The notes: generated by a model not told the origin, from the sequence alone. Numbered from the stretch's first letter, positions 36,477-50,155 are shown. The stretch: 64,000 nucleotides of DNA from Epiperipatus broadwayi (GCA_028023455.1 JAQFVV010012477.1:4109365-4173364); one strand, 5' to 3'. Translations and numbers: made by a program.

Positions 36477-37019
36477 TTTTTTTTACTTTTTATTCGGATT
36501 AATTTGTTATTTTTCTACTTTTTAATCAGCTAAAAGCATTATTTAAAAAAAAGAAAAACTTTTTTTTTTATATTTTATTAATTTCTCATTGATGATTTTT
36601 TCTATTCTATAGCCAAAGACAACATAAACGAAAAATAAGGTAAACATATAAAAGGTATGTATATTAGAATCTTTGCTATAAGTTTGGTAAAGTTAGTCAT
36701 AGCAATTAATCTTTAGTAAAAGCAGTTTGCTATTGCTTGTTAACTTTTTAACACCCTTTATTTTAGCATAGTAATACTTGTAAGTAGAGTATATACCATA
36801 AAAGAACTTCACTACTTGTTAAAATTTGGAAAAATTTTTAGGGTAGTTTTTTTAAAATTAAAGTTTTTGTCAAAAGTTAAACAGTGCAAGCATGAGTAAT
36901 CAGAGGATATCAAAAATGATCAAGCTAGTGCAAATAATTAGCAAATGTTTCTGCTGGTGAAATAAACTTCTGATTACTGCATGTGATTATATTCAAACAA
37001 TATTGTACTTTAATGTTCA

Positions 37020-37115
37020 AACAGGCAAAACTCTCCATACAGTAGCATCACTTAGTGCAAACCAGAGTAATCAATCGATGCCAGAAGGCTTGTGTTTTTA
37101 TAACAGTTATGAGCA
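37020..37115 (+). repeat. Foldback MITE family 1, copy 3 (one arm)
   Basis: It shares CATACAGTAGCATCACTTAG, TGCAAACC, AGTAATCAATCGATGC and GGCTTGTGT with the left arm at 56.9 kb. Confidence 0.6.
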
Positions 37116-37702
37116 AGCATAAAAAATGGTGATTATGTGATGTTTGGTACTTTATTTTTCCAAAGCATAAAGCTTCTATTTGGAAAAACTAGTAAAAAGT
37201 TACCATACTAAAAGAAACTTATATACTTTTTAAGTGCATGTGATTTTAAAGTCTCAAAAGACAATATAGTTTATACATATAGTAAAAATTTTTAATATAG
37301 TCCTTCACTGATTATTCATAGAATTACTATCCACAGTTTGAAAATGTTTGAAAAAAATTTAAAAATTAGATATTTATAAATCTGAATTCATAAATCTTTT
37401 ATTTACACCTACCAGAATAAGAAACACTATAAATCAATAAAAGCCTTATTTTTAACTCATCACATTACTGCTGGTCATAAGATCAAAGAAAAAAACAATT
37501 CCATTTTTTTCTGAGTCTAAAAAAGCCATGATGCATTGTTTTTATATGAGAGAAACAATTGATTTAATAGTAAAAGGTCATTTTCAAAGCAAATATATTC
37601 ACACAAATAAGTGAATGTACTTTTGAAAAAAATAAATATGTTTTTGAGTATGTAAATATGTGAAGGTTGTCTTTAATATGTAAATATATATAAATATGCT
37701 AT

Positions 37703-37883
37703 GTAATATTTACTGAGGCTATAACCTCGATAATATGCATATAAAATGCGATAGTAGGGACCTCTACAGGTGTTTTAACCACAAGCTATGGAAGCATAAG
37801 CTTGTGGTTAAAACACCTGTAGAGGTTTCTACTATCACATTTTATATGCATATTATCGAGGTTATAGCCTCAGTAAATATTAC
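37703..37883. mobile_element. Near-perfect hairpin, 85-bp arms
   Basis: Arms at 37703-37787 and 37799-37883 are inverted copies with only a few mismatches, around the loop ATGGAAGCATA. They end in GTAATATTTA and its complement. This is one of the strongest foldback structures in the window, either a young MITE or a hairpin RNA source. A 60-codon frame inside it is a by-product. Confidence 0.88.
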
Positions 37884-37929
37884 TTACGTAATCAATGTGT
37901 GTTTAATAAATTTATAATTACAACTATAA

Positions 37930-40350
37930 ATATGCTATATTTATTACTATATTATATTTTTTATAAGCATATTATATTTTATATTAGTTATTTTTGTTAA
38001 TAGTTTAACATGTATTACATTAAATTGCATTGAGCTATATTTATATGTTAAAAATATATATCATTTTGGATTTAATATTATTCATAGATTAAAATATCCA
38101 TGTAAATGTTTGAAAATAAATGATTATATATGTTAGTTTAAAAATGTGAAAATCTTGAGTATTTAAAAATATTTAAAAATCCTCACAATCAGTTATTTGG
38201 ATTTAATGTGCTGTGTTAAAATCAGTGACTTTTTCCTAATATTTAGGCATTTTGGGGCATTACAATGGTACTGCTTTTGCTTTTGTCCTTTCTTTGTTAT
38301 TTTGCAGCTATCTATAGTGGTTAATTTATTATATATATATGTTTTTTGCACAGAAATTATTACTAAAATTATTAGTTTTAAAAAGCATGTGAAATTGTCA
38401 GTACAGATCTTATATAAATATAACTTGAAATTTACATACTGAAGCAAATAAAAAAGTTTTATTTGGATCTTAATCAAGCCAACAATTCCTGATTGGTGAT
38501 TATTGATCTGAAGACAATTCAAAATGTATGTTTGCATTAGTATTTTGAAAAAGAAAAATTGTAATTTTCAGTAGTTTATTTACATGTTTAAGCATATTTA
38601 TGCAATATATTTATGAAACAGTTATTTTAAATCTAAAAAATACATAACCACAATAAACAAAATTAGATTTTATTTGAAAATATTATTTTTAAAAAGACAA
38701 CTTGTAAAAATATACTTATCACAAATTGGAAGCTGTTTTTACTGGCTAATAAGAATAGCTTTCATAAACAGTGATAAAGAATTTTCTTGTAAAATTTTAA
38801 TATTAATAGCTTTAACTTTGAATTTTAAGCATATTTTCACTCTTTTATGATTGCTCAACTAAAAAAATATTTTGTTCTGTAATTTTTATGAATAAACAGA
38901 AATTATAATCCAATGATAAAAATGCAGTTGTTATAGTTAAGAACTCCATTTAGTACTTTATTTTCTTATTTTTCCAAGTTCAAATATTAATTTCCAGAAT
39001 GTCTAGCATTTGAATACTTACATTTGGAATAAATAATATAAAGATTATCAATATATGATATAGAAAAACGGTTTAGTTATAAAAATAAGATATTGAACAA
39101 TATGAACAAAATACATTTTTTTAGCTTTTTAGATGTGATGCTATTATATACATTGTTGTAAAATCATATTGTTATTGAATTGGATATATAAAATGAATAA
39201 ATACAGACAATAAATACAGACTTTCTAAAAAGTATTTTATAGTAAATTTCAATATAATTTTTGTGTGAGAGATTTCATTTATATTTTAAAAATGATCTTA
39301 AAGATACTCTAAACATTCATAATATCAATGACTTGTAGAAGAAAAACTACCATACAATACATGGGGATATATTTGTGGTTTGTATATTATTATAGATAGT
39401 CATGGCAAACACTTTCATTTTTTATATTTATTACAGTTTTTTTCTTTTGAAATTATGATAGCAGTTTTATGGTACTACCGCAAATTGAACATAGTAAAAT
39501 AGTTTTTATGGAAATTTAGTTCATAGTCATTATACATTTGTTCATTATACTACTTTTTTGAAATCAATTAATCATGATAATTAGAAATTTGATGTATTAT
39601 ATTTAATTGGCCATTTTTTTATGATCAAGAAAAAAATCAAAACTCAGAAAAATAAAACACATAAAAGTGAGATTATACAAACAAAAATTTTAAAAGTTTA
39701 TAACTAAAATACAGCAATAAATAAGTTTTTTTTTTTTTTTGTGAACAATGACTAAGATGTATTTCAAAAGTTGGTAGACGATCAAGTGACATAAATACTG
39801 TTATAAAAATAAATTATATTTTTAAAAACTCTTAAAAATAAACAGATGCAAATTGTTGAAACTGTAGCAAATATAAACCAATTTAAACATTCAACAAATA
39901 AAAATATTAATATGTTAATTAAAAATAATAACAATAATTATCACTTATAAGGCCTGAATAAGTCAATGCATGAAATATATGCTTAAGTTTTTATATAAGT
40001 ATTCTTTAGTACAAATAGAGAAAGTAAAAATATTAAATTATTTTTAAATATAATTATTATTTAAAATATTTTTAAAATATTAAAATTAAATTGAGAAATT
40101 AAATCCCCCACACGTCCCTGATTCTTTATCAACATGAAGTAATTTCTTTTTTTTCTGTTCAGCATGTGAATTTTTAATATATTAAAAAGCATTAGTATAA
40201 TAAAATATATTTTATATTATTAAAAATATTGAAAAAATAAAAATATATTTGAAAAAAAAAAACGTTGCAAATAAATAAAAACTTATTTTTCATCTTTATA
40301 AATATAACATAAAAAATTCCCATCAAATAGTACAAAGAGTAAACACAATT
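37930..40350. other. A+T-rich DNA, nothing identified
   Basis: Opposed frames at 38193-38537 and 38197-38442 overlap on the two strands. Neither shows a motif. Confidence 0.5.
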
Positions 40351-40355
40351 AGAGC

Positions 40356-40470
40356 TGCTCTTGATGGTCGAGAGGTCAGCGACAGCTGCTTTACAAGCAG
40401 TTGTCCCGGGTTAGCGGGTTCGCTTCCCGGCTGATGCTATGACATATGAGAAAAAAATAAAAAAAGATTC
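40356..40470 (+). mobile_element. tRNA-derived SINE, copy 2
   Basis: The better-preserved copy. GTCG and CGAC form a D-stem around AGAGGTCAG (40367-40383). AGCTGC and GCAGTT enclose TTTACAA, whose anticodon position would read TAC (valine-like). AGCGGG and CCCGGCT form a T-arm with one bulge around TTCGCTT; the GGTTCGCTTCC there resembles a pol III B box. The 7-bp acceptor stem cannot be formed, so this is not a working tRNA gene. An A-rich tail follows ATGAG. It is more G+C-rich than its surroundings. Confidence 0.78.
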
Positions 40471-40479
40471 ATTACCAGT

Positions 40480-42550
40480 AAAAATAAATCATTATATGAA
40501 CAAGTGTATATCAGAGAAGATTCCGAAAGGATTAAACAGTACTTATTGTAATAAATTAAAGAGGTGGAAGTTTTTCAATAAATTCTTAGCTGAAAAAAAT
40601 GTTTGATTAAATGAATGTAATCAATACACTTCACTTAGTAAGTCATTTAAATGTTCGAAAATCATTTGAATTCACACAATATATGTTTATCATTATATAA
40701 AACAAAAAGATGGAGAGAAAAAAATATCATCTTACATCTATATAAATTCAAAAAAAAAAAACAAAACAAAAGAAATAACAATAACTTTAAGGTCATTCTT
40801 GATAATTCTAAAAAAAAATGTATCTCTCTAAAGACTATCAAAAAACTTTTCAAAATTTTAAATGTGTGTGTTTTTTTATACGTATTATCTTTTTGCTGCT
40901 TTAGTTATTTTTATTGCCTTTCAAAAATTTTATATTTTTCTCCCCGCAATAAATATATGTAGTGCTGAATATTTATAAGCTTAAAATTCACTTTTTTTCA
41001 TTTATAGTTTATTAAAATTTGTTATTCTATTTGTTTACTTTCTAACTTTATGTTTGATTTAGTAATCACGGATCATTTATAGATTTATTTTGATATATAT
41101 TAAAAAACGTAAAATATTTATTTAAACCAATTCATTAAATATGCAATTATAGCAAAATGACTAATACTTTTTATAACCTGCAACCACTTCACACTGTTTA
41201 GATAAAGCCGCTAGCTTTTCCAAATAACAAGTTACTTCTCTAATTTTGTTTACAATTTTACATGATCAAAATTATTCTCAAGTTTTTTTTTTTGCCTGGG
41301 AATATTTTGTGATAACATTTGAATAATATTTACATCATAGATTTAATACTGAAAACAAGTAATGTATTTTAATGATTTTTTTTTTTAATTTCATTTTTTT
41401 TTTTTTGCTAATGAGTTTACTTTTAATGAATAAATAAAGTATTAGAAACCACATCACCGGTTTAAACTGACTGACAAATGCATTATGGGATAAAAAATGA
41501 AGTAAACGTTATAAGATATGAAAATATTTAAATTAAGCATCAAATTTTACTTTATTTTTTTAATACAGAAATGAAAAAAAGGGCAGATAGATAAAAATCT
41601 GACAAACATAACAAACAAACAAATGTAATTTTTTTAAAGAGAATAAAAACAATAATATTTGCTAACTGATGAAAACACTGCTTATTCATCAAATTTAAAC
41701 TATAAATATAGATGTAACGCATGTTTCTATCATGCATGTAATGTGGATAGAGTTTGAAAAAGCTTCATTTTTTTTTCTCTTTAAATCAGGCTTGGAATTT
41801 TTTTTTTCAAATAATTGGTTCACGGCAAACATATGTAATCATTCAATATTGGTTGGTAAATGGATATTTAGTTACTATTGGCAAGAGAACAAACAGAAAA
41901 AAAAAGCTACTCAAATAGTCATTATTCAAACAGTGATTGCCAAATTTAGTGTGTTATTGTCAACTCTTTTACTGTTTTTTAAAAAGGACTTGACCTATAG
42001 TGGGCAGGCTGATTATAATCGTTATGCAAATGCACACAAAAACTTAGATTGTTTTTTTAAATGCAGTTTTGTTATAGGCACAACTGTGGTCAATTATCAT
42101 TAATATTATTATATATCATTGTTACTTAATTGATATAGATATTACTAATAAAATATTTTAAAAATAAACAAAATTTAAACAAAAAAAATGGCAAAACAAA
42201 AAGAAAAGAATGGCGAAAAAAGATGAAAGATCATTCTTATAAATGATTGTAAAAAAATGGAAGATGAAATTAATTTCATAAGATAAAAATTATATTCAAA
42301 TGATAAAATAAGGGCTACATATAATTATGACAACTCAGATTTAGTAAACCTATGCTTAATAACATTAATTCATGTGATCATGTCTGTATCTTTAATTAAT
42401 ATTCCTCTCTCTTTTTCACTTTATAAATATTCTATGGAATTTAGACAACAATATAACTATTTTTAAAAAATATTATTAACATTATCTTTTTAATTTTGCA
42501 ATATTTTCCAAGTTCAAGCTCCGGATAAATTCAGACATATGTGCATGCAC
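40480..42550. other. A+T-rich DNA, nothing identified
   Basis: The frames at 40651-40962 and 41732-42103 (up to 123 codons) are Lys-, Phe- or Ile-rich without a recognisable domain. I leave them uncalled. Confidence 0.45.
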
Positions 42551-42551
42551 A

Positions 42552-42553
42552 CA

Positions 42554-42598
<45 letters not shown>

Positions 42599-42641
42599 CT
42601 AGAGTTCACATACCCGCATATATATATATTGCTAGAGTTCA
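42552..42641. repeat. (TA)n and local duplication
   Basis: ACCCGCAT, a TA run and TTGCTAGAGTTCACA occur twice in a row, first with a 38-bp TA tract (42559-42596), then with a short one. Confidence 0.9.
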
Positions 42642-43325
42642 CAGGTTTTTGCAATGCAATGTTAAAACAATAGCTGCCAAATCTATGATCTCAGTTCAAT
42701 CTTGGTCACTAAAACTTAGAAAATTTTTACAGGCTATAATAAGGTTTATGATTTTTTTCTTAATTATTGTGTAACTGTCAATATAGTTAATTTTTTAATA
42801 TTGGTTAGTAAAGGTATAACTAAATATTTTTAACAATAGATGAAATGAATATAATAAACTGTGCAAACCCTCATTATCTGGCATTTAATAAGACAGATGA
42901 GGAGTGTCTTCTTCATTATTCCTCTAAAAGATAATTTTGGGATATTCAAATGTTATTTAAATACTCAAAATTGTGTTATAAATTATTCAAATCTTTCTAA
43001 TTACACAGTATATTTATATTATTAATTGTTATCTATATGGGGATTGCATAAGTGTTGACTGGTTTTTAATAGGGTATATATTATATTTAATGTTTTCAAA
43101 GTTATATGATGTAAGTAAATTCATTTTTGAGTAAAACCATGTGTTAGTTGTGACTAATTCCCAATGTTTCCATGAAATAGCATCTTCCATTGTCAAGGTT
43201 AATTTTTTTAAAAAAACCCATTAGATCTCAAATAATAATGAAATTGATTATGAGGTAAAGAATGAGATTGAGCATGAAGTAGTTGAGCATTCAAAATATG
43301 TGGATTAACAATATATATATATATA

Positions 43326-45290
43326 TAATAAAGGAACATAATAAAGTAAAATGAAAGATAAAAATAAAAAGAAAATGAAAATAACTGTTCTCAATGGCTT
43401 ACAAATTTGGGTACTGTTTCATAAAAAGAATATGTCCCTTTTGACAAACAAAAATTTTATAATGGATAATATAATATAATAGATTACTCATCACACTAGA
43501 TAATTAAATCATAAATGAAGCTGACTATCAGTAAATGCCATCAGATAAGGCAACCACAAATGTAATAAAATTATTATAACTTTTTTTTTTTATTTAAAAA
43601 ACTATATTTACATTTGATTCAGTACTTACATCGTAACAATCATTACTTTAAAAAATAAATTAAGTTCAAATGTATCCAGTAAATTACATTATCTCCACCT
43701 TTCATTTAATCAGTGTTCTGTAAGAGCATTCAGCTCCACATTTCACACCTTGTAGGAACATTGGCTGGTAAATGTATCACATATTTTGGCAACTACATAT
43801 ACTAAATATAATTATAAACCAGGTAGTTTTCTCCATTTATGTTTACGTATTTGAACAACATAAATATACTGAGTAAATGTCATATTCAGGCAGTTTTAAA
43901 TATAACTAATAAATAAATTGAGTTGATCACAACTGACTGTATAATAATCTATACCTCTATGTACAATGGATCATAGATTTATAGATAGCACCAATGAGTC
44001 CATATGAATACTCTTGCTTGGCAAAAAAAATAAAATTTATTAAATAATGTTTTATTATAACATGGAATGTACTATAAAATAAGATAAAATAGTTTTATAA
44101 TAATTCATGCAGTAGTAAATCAAAACACTTACATTAAGAGCAAAAGTATAAATTTATTAAAATAGACATTGATTTATTTGTGGTGATTAAAATAAAGAAT
44201 AATTTATAACTAATTAACATCATATAATGCACATTTATAGTTCACCATTGCTATAGTATAATTAGATATGATATTAATTTATAATTAAAACTATAAATAC
44301 ATATAGTCAAGAAATGATTATCTATAGGTTTTATTTCCAACAAATAAGAAAATAAATATATATGAAAAAAATAGAATATTATCTTTAAATTAATAAAAAT
44401 CAAATAACATCTCATAAATTTATTTATGATTCAAACTAAGTTATACAAATACTATTTATGTTTTAATTGATTTTTTACTTTACTTGATTTTTATTATTTA
44501 AGTTATCAGATGATAAACCAGACTGCATTATAATTAACACTATTAATTTACAAGAAAGATTTTATAAACACTTATAAATATTAAACTTATAATTTCAACT
44601 ATTGTTAATAAGTAAGGTTTTTCTCTAAGCATCTCTTACTATCAGCTTGTATAAAACTTCAATTGTGTTTTCTTATCTTGCAGCATTTATTTTGCATCTT
44701 TATGCTAGTACACATATATGTAGGGATTCATATACATTTTTAATCCTTAAATGTTATCTAATTATTTTTCCTTCATTGATACTACAATCCAAGTAGCTTC
44801 AGTATTTTAGATTTATGGTAGTCAGCATGGCATTTTGGTGTTAATCAGTCCATTTAAATCATAGACATTAAATGGAAGGAACTCCTGCCCCTTCCCTTCC
44901 AATGTTCTCTACTAACAATACATTTTCTTTATTGCAAGTTCAGACTTTTTTTTTTATAAAGTAAGGTAAGATTAAAATACAAAACTTTTTACAGGAAAGT
45001 GTCCTCTCCCTTCTGAAATCATTTTTTGTTTCTATAATAAGACAAACAGCACAGTCTATATCTTTAAACACTAGCTTTGAAAATATGATTTCCTTCTTCC
45101 AATTTTAATAAAGCATTTTTGTCATTTGATATAATTTAACAAATATTTTTTTAATGTTAATAACTAAGTGATTCATTTATTCCAGATTTATTCAAAACAA
45201 ACTAAACATATTTTTATTAAACATGTGATCTTAAATTGTTTTCTTTATTTATCTATTTATGAACTACAGAAAATGACAAATGAAGATATG
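43326..45290 (-). repeat. Long direct repeat, left copy (candidate 3' LTR)
   Basis: Colinear with 48537-50155. Shared stretches include TACAAATTTGGGTA, AATTATAAACCA.GTAGTTTTC, CTTGCTTGGCAAA, AATTTATTAAATAATGTTTTA and CTCCCTTCTGAAATCATTTT. It holds about 165 bp (near 44835-45000) absent from the right copy. Confidence 0.85.
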
Positions 45291-45907
45291 GGTCTTTAAT
45301 AAAAAATAAAGAAAATTCTGAAACAATGAACATAAGCTCATCACTACAAAATAACCTTACATCAACAAATCATGGTTAATCAAAATTATACTACCACAAT
45401 AATGAAATTAATACTTATGTAGCAGTATATGTCTTATATTTAAAAAAAATATTTATATCCAAATATATTAAAATTAATAAGACAAATATTCTACAATAGT
45501 TATATTCATTGGCACCCATACATTTTATTTTAATGGGATGCATGTAAAACAGATTAATAACATTATATAAGTGGTATGACATCTGACTGACAAGAATAAC
45601 CCCTTCATTTCTAATGAATATGGAATCTGTACCAAATAAAATCATGAATACAGTCATTATGATAAATTAAATGTTTATCACTATATCCATAATGATTCAT
45701 GCATTTTGTAATAGTCTTACACTAAACTATATTTTCATAAACTATATTTTAATTACCAACCTCATAAATCCAATACATATTACTTTATTCTGTGATACAG
45801 AAAATTTCTTATATTCAGAGTCAATGTATCTATATTCATGGCTACACATCTCATGACAATAAACTCATAATAGTAAAACCCTTTAGTCATTTAATTTTTT
45901 TTTATTC

Positions 45908-46740
45908 CTAAAGATAAAAATTTAATCTGTCATCACTATTTAAGATTGTAGTGGAATTTACTTTGTAAGTAACATGGTTGCTTATTTTAAACTGTACAAC
46001 ATCTAAATTAATATCATAATACAAATAATCATGTTTACCCTGACTTTTTAAATGTTGGACCTCTTGTTCCTGTCTATTATGTACCTTCATTAATTTTTTA
46101 TCATTAATTTATTAATACTCATTTAATTCAGCAACTAATATTTTATCCTTAATTTGGCATTCTAACCTATCTTCTAATTCATATTGTCCCTCTTCTATCT
46201 TATTGATTATTATTTGCATTTGACCTTGAGTTTCTTCCATCTTAATCTCTGATTCATTAGATCTAATTTTCAAATTATTTATTTGCTTATGTTCCATTCT
46301 TATATCATGGACTAATTTTGTATGCATATGCTTGACTGCTTGTTTCAACTTGTTCTCTATCTCACATTGATCCCCTTCTATCTTCATTATCAGCATTTCC
46401 TGACTTTGATTCATTTCTAATTTAACCTCTTCTTGATTTTGCTTCATTTCCATCTGATTCTTATCAAATTGTCTTGATTTTCACCAATCTTATTAGATTC
46501 TTCAATAATTTCTCCAGACTTTCATCGAGTTTGTTCATTAAATATCTTGATAATTTTTCATGACCTTGTTTAATTTTTTTTGTTTTGATTTTCATCAATC
46601 TTATTCATTACTCTTTTTAATATCGCCATTAAAGGTTTGTTTTGATCACCCTTTGACATGAGAGATACTTCACTAACTTTTCTTCCCTGTTCTAGTGTAC
46701 CTACCTTTTTTCATTTTCCATAATTTATTCTTATTTATAA
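45908..46740 (-). pseudogene. Gag-like coiled-coil protein relic
   Basis: The best open part (46453-46112) encodes 113 residues, MEMKQNQEEVKLEMNQSQE and onward, rich in Glu, Gln, Lys and Met with heptad spacing typical of a long coiled coil. Upstream, in shifted frames, about 46700-46470 reads KPLMAILKRVMNKIDENQ and more of the same kind. Downstream (46090-45908) a segment with NHVTYKVNSTTI vaguely recalls the W-x-x-Y-K-x-Q-F region of arthropod Ty3-type Gag. There is no zinc knuckle. Position between long direct repeats supports a Gag reading; any coiled-coil protein is the alternative. Confidence 0.45.
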
Positions 46741-46744
46741 TTAT

Positions 46745-48384
46745 TATTTTAAAAAAAAAAAGAGTATGACTTTCCTCCTCAATTTAATATCCCAGACCAA
46801 ACAAAATGAATAAGTTGTTTTTTCTATTATACTTTATATGCTGAACCCTACAATGTAAGTAAACCTCTATTAATACACATTTTAGCTCATGTAACAGAAC
46901 TCTTTAATATAAATACTGCAATAACATCATTTTCAATAGTGATTGATTTATCTTCTATAACATCATTATACCAAACTAATATATTATTATTAATATTTTT
47001 TTTATTTATATTGTGTACAACATAATGAAGATTTCATGACCATGCTCAGAAAATTTTGCATTATGCTATTATCAACAGAATCAAACAGTGAGCACTAATG
47101 TTTTCTATAGGTTTTCCAAAATAACCTATATCCTGTATAAATAAGCTAGCTTCAAATATTATTCATTATTTACCTTACAGTTACTTCATGAGACAAACTT
47201 AATAACATTTATTAGTAATAAGCCACATCTTTTTGCCATTTTACTAGCATAGGGCACACATCTGGTGTTTGTAAAGTCATAAATAACTTCTTATTTTTAT
47301 TATTATATCACAAATCCAGGCATCATCATCTGGTATTTTATCTTTACATGCCTCTTTTTGGTATATTTATAAAACATTTTATTTATAAAGCACTTTATTG
47401 TTTTATCATTTCTCAACTCATATACAGTTATACTTAATTTTCAGAAAACAATTTGATAACTCATTCTGAATTCAAATCCTTAACTCTCTAGCATTCTTTT
47501 TCCAATTCATCATTATTTTTGTTCTCACATTCAACATCAAATTTAAAATTAAAACATTATTACTTATCAGAAAATAATAAATTTGACTTCATTTGATAGA
47601 TATGTTTGCTTTCTACTGAAATAAATTTGAAATGTTTACATTTTCTCTCTATAAATATTAAAAAAATGAGATCATAATCAAAACAAAAAGATTATACATT
47701 ATTTCTAGAAAGATTATTTTAATTTTACAAAATCAATAAAATCTTTATTATTTGTCTTTTTTTTTTTAAAAAATCTGAATGAATATTTATTTATTTCTCT
47801 TATATCTAATGAAAAATGCTTAAAAAGTTTAAAATTTTTCAATATTTATTGCAAAATTTCATATACCTTATTATAATTAGATTGCTTATGTAAAAAGCTA
47901 AGCTTCTAAATAACTTTAGGACAGATTTTATAATGTTCTATTCTTCCATTCAAAATAAATTATCAATAATTTATATTTTGATTTCTAAGAAATATTAAAT
48001 GAATTATTGCATAAACTATCTAGAATAGTAATAAATTCACAAATAAACACATTTTTGATTCTTTGACATTTTCTTTAAACAATATAAAAATCTTGACATC
48101 AAAAACCTATCATAATACAATAGAGGCACTTGTCAGGATGGAGCTAAATTCTATCATTTTTTGATTTTTTTGCCATCTATGGAATTTTTTTTCAAACTAA
48201 ATTTTATATTATAATGTACATAGAAAACTAAGCATATTACAGTATAAATCTTGTGAAAATTTTCACTAGGAAGCATATTAATGAAAAAACAAAGTAATTC
48301 ATATAAAAATTAAGTACAGCTAATAAAGTACAACTACAAATTTAAAATTATTATCTATGAAGTCTAATTATTTCAATCCAACAC

Positions 48385-48415
<31 letters not shown>

Positions 48416-48536
48416 CAACTGGTATTAATTGTGATCACTAATCAAATATTTTAATTTTATCTGTTTATTATTTTACAATTAGAAATCTCTCATATGGGTC
48501 ATGGATAAATTGTCAGATCATTGTTGGGAAGCCAAA
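46745..48536 (-). other. Interior of the candidate LTR element, no ORF
   Basis: About 1.8 kb between the primer-site-like sequence and the Gag relic, with no open frame of note. A short LFDSVDNSIM reading near 47100-47070 on the minus strand resembles RT motif A but stands alone among stops. A TA run is at 48387-48413. Confidence 0.4.
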
Positions 48537-50155
48537 TGTAAAGGAAAATTATATTTTAATAATGAATAAAGTAAAATGATAGATAAAGTAAAAGAGGAAA
48601 ACACTGTTTTGGATAGCTTACAAATTTGGGTATTATTTCATAAATAAAATATGTTTTTTTGGATAAGCCAAAATTTATAATGGATGACATAAATAATAGA
48701 CTGATAATTACACCAGACAACTAATATCATAAATGGAACTGACTACTAGTAAATTCCCTCAGATTAGATAACCACAAATGTAATGAAAATATCATAACTA
48801 AGCAGGATTAGTTGGCTTGCAAAAGCATATTATATTTGAGCAATTACATATAAGAAATACAATTATAAACCAAGTAGTTTTCTCCCCATATATATTACAT
48901 ATGTGGACAATCTAAATATATCGAATGAATGCCATATTCAAGCAATTTAAATATAATAAATAATAAATGAGTTGATCAATATGACATTATATAGTTCTTC
49001 TACATAAACAATGGACTCATAAATTTGTAAAGAGTGCCAACTGATCCATCATGAATATTCTTGCTTGGCAAAGAAGATAAAATTTATTAAATAATGTTTT
49101 ACTTGATAATGAGATATAACATGAAATGCTCTATAGGATAAGATAAAATTGTTTTATAATAATTAATGCAGTAGTAAATTAAAATACCTAGGTTTATAAC
49201 AATATAAATTTATTAAAATAGGCATTAATTTATTTGTGGTAATTAAAATAAAGAATAATTTATACCAACAATTAACATCATATAATGTACATTTATAGTT
49301 TATCCTCACTATAGCATAATTTGATATGATATTAATTTATAATTAAAATTATAAATACATATAATTAAGAAAGGGTTAACTATAGATTTTCTTTTGTACA
49401 AATAAAATAATATATATAATATTATTATCTTTAAAAAAATAAAAATCAAGTAACATCACATAAATTTATTTATGATTCAAACTAAATTATGCAAATACTA
49501 TTTATGTTTTAATTGAACTTTTACTTTACTTGATTTTATTATTTAAGTTATCCAGATGAAGAACCAGACTGCATTGTAATTAACATTATTAATTTAGAAA
49601 AAAGATTTTATAAACACTTATAAATATTATCATTATAACTTCAACTGTTGTTAATAAGTAAAATTTTTCTCTAAGCATTTGTTATTATTAGCATATATAC
49701 AACTTCAATTATGCTTTCTCATCTTGTAGACATTTTTTTGCTAGCACACACATATATAGGAATTCATATACATTTTTAATCTTAAATGTTATCCAATTAT
49801 TTGTCTTTTGTCAATACTACAATCCAAGTAGCTTCAGTGTTTTATATTTATGTTGGTCAGCATTTTGTGTTCTCCCTTCTGAAATCATTTTCTGTCTCTT
49901 TAGTAACACAAATAATGAAGTTTATATCTTTAGACACTAGCTTTGAACATGTGATTTTCTTCTTCTAATTTTAATAAATCATTGTTCTCATCTTATATAA
50001 TTTAATAAAATATTTTTTGATATTAATAATTAAATAATTCATTTATTCCATATTTATTCAAAACATAACAAACATATTTCTATTAATCATGTGTCTTGAA
50101 TTGTTTTCTTTATTTAGCTATTTATAAATTGTAGAAAATGGCAAATGAAAATATG
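48537..50155 (-). repeat. Long direct repeat, right copy (candidate 5' LTR)
   Basis: The partner of 43326-45290. It is shorter because it lacks the ~165-bp block and some smaller pieces. Its left edge is followed on the minus strand by the primer-binding-site-like sequence. Confidence 0.85.

Larger units (their letters stand above)
43326..50155 (-). mobile_element. Candidate old LTR retrotransposon lacking pol
   Basis: Two long direct repeats (43326-45290 and 48537-50155) flank about 3.2 kb. Inside, on the minus strand, is a Gag-like coiled-coil frame. Reading the minus strand just past the right repeat at 48536 gives TTTGGCTTCCCAACAATGAT, placed and shaped like a tRNA primer-binding site (TGG plus a CCCAAC-type core). 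The right repeat would begin TGTAAAGG on the plus strand, so its minus-strand end is CA. I see no polypurine tract, target-site duplication or recognisable protease, reverse transcriptase or integrase. Repeat divergence is clearly large, so it is an old element of LARD type, or a chance duplication around a Gag relic. Confidence 0.55.

Noticed and set aside
38193-38537. 114-codon minus-strand frame and overlapping 81-codon plus-strand frame
   Set aside because: Composition is what A+T-rich DNA gives by chance; no domain or signal is seen.
40356-40470. Functional tRNA-Val gene
   Set aside because: No acceptor stem can be paired, the part before the T-arm is too long, and a diverged copy with a target duplication exists at 5.7 kb; a SINE fits better.
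41732-42103. 123-codon plus-strand frame
   Set aside because: Phe/Lys/Ile-rich without motif, start context or neighbouring exon signals; not supported as a gene.
46980-47110. Reverse transcriptase motif A (LFDSVDNSIM) on the minus strand
   Set aside because: No other RT motif is readable in the neighbourhood; it may be chance.
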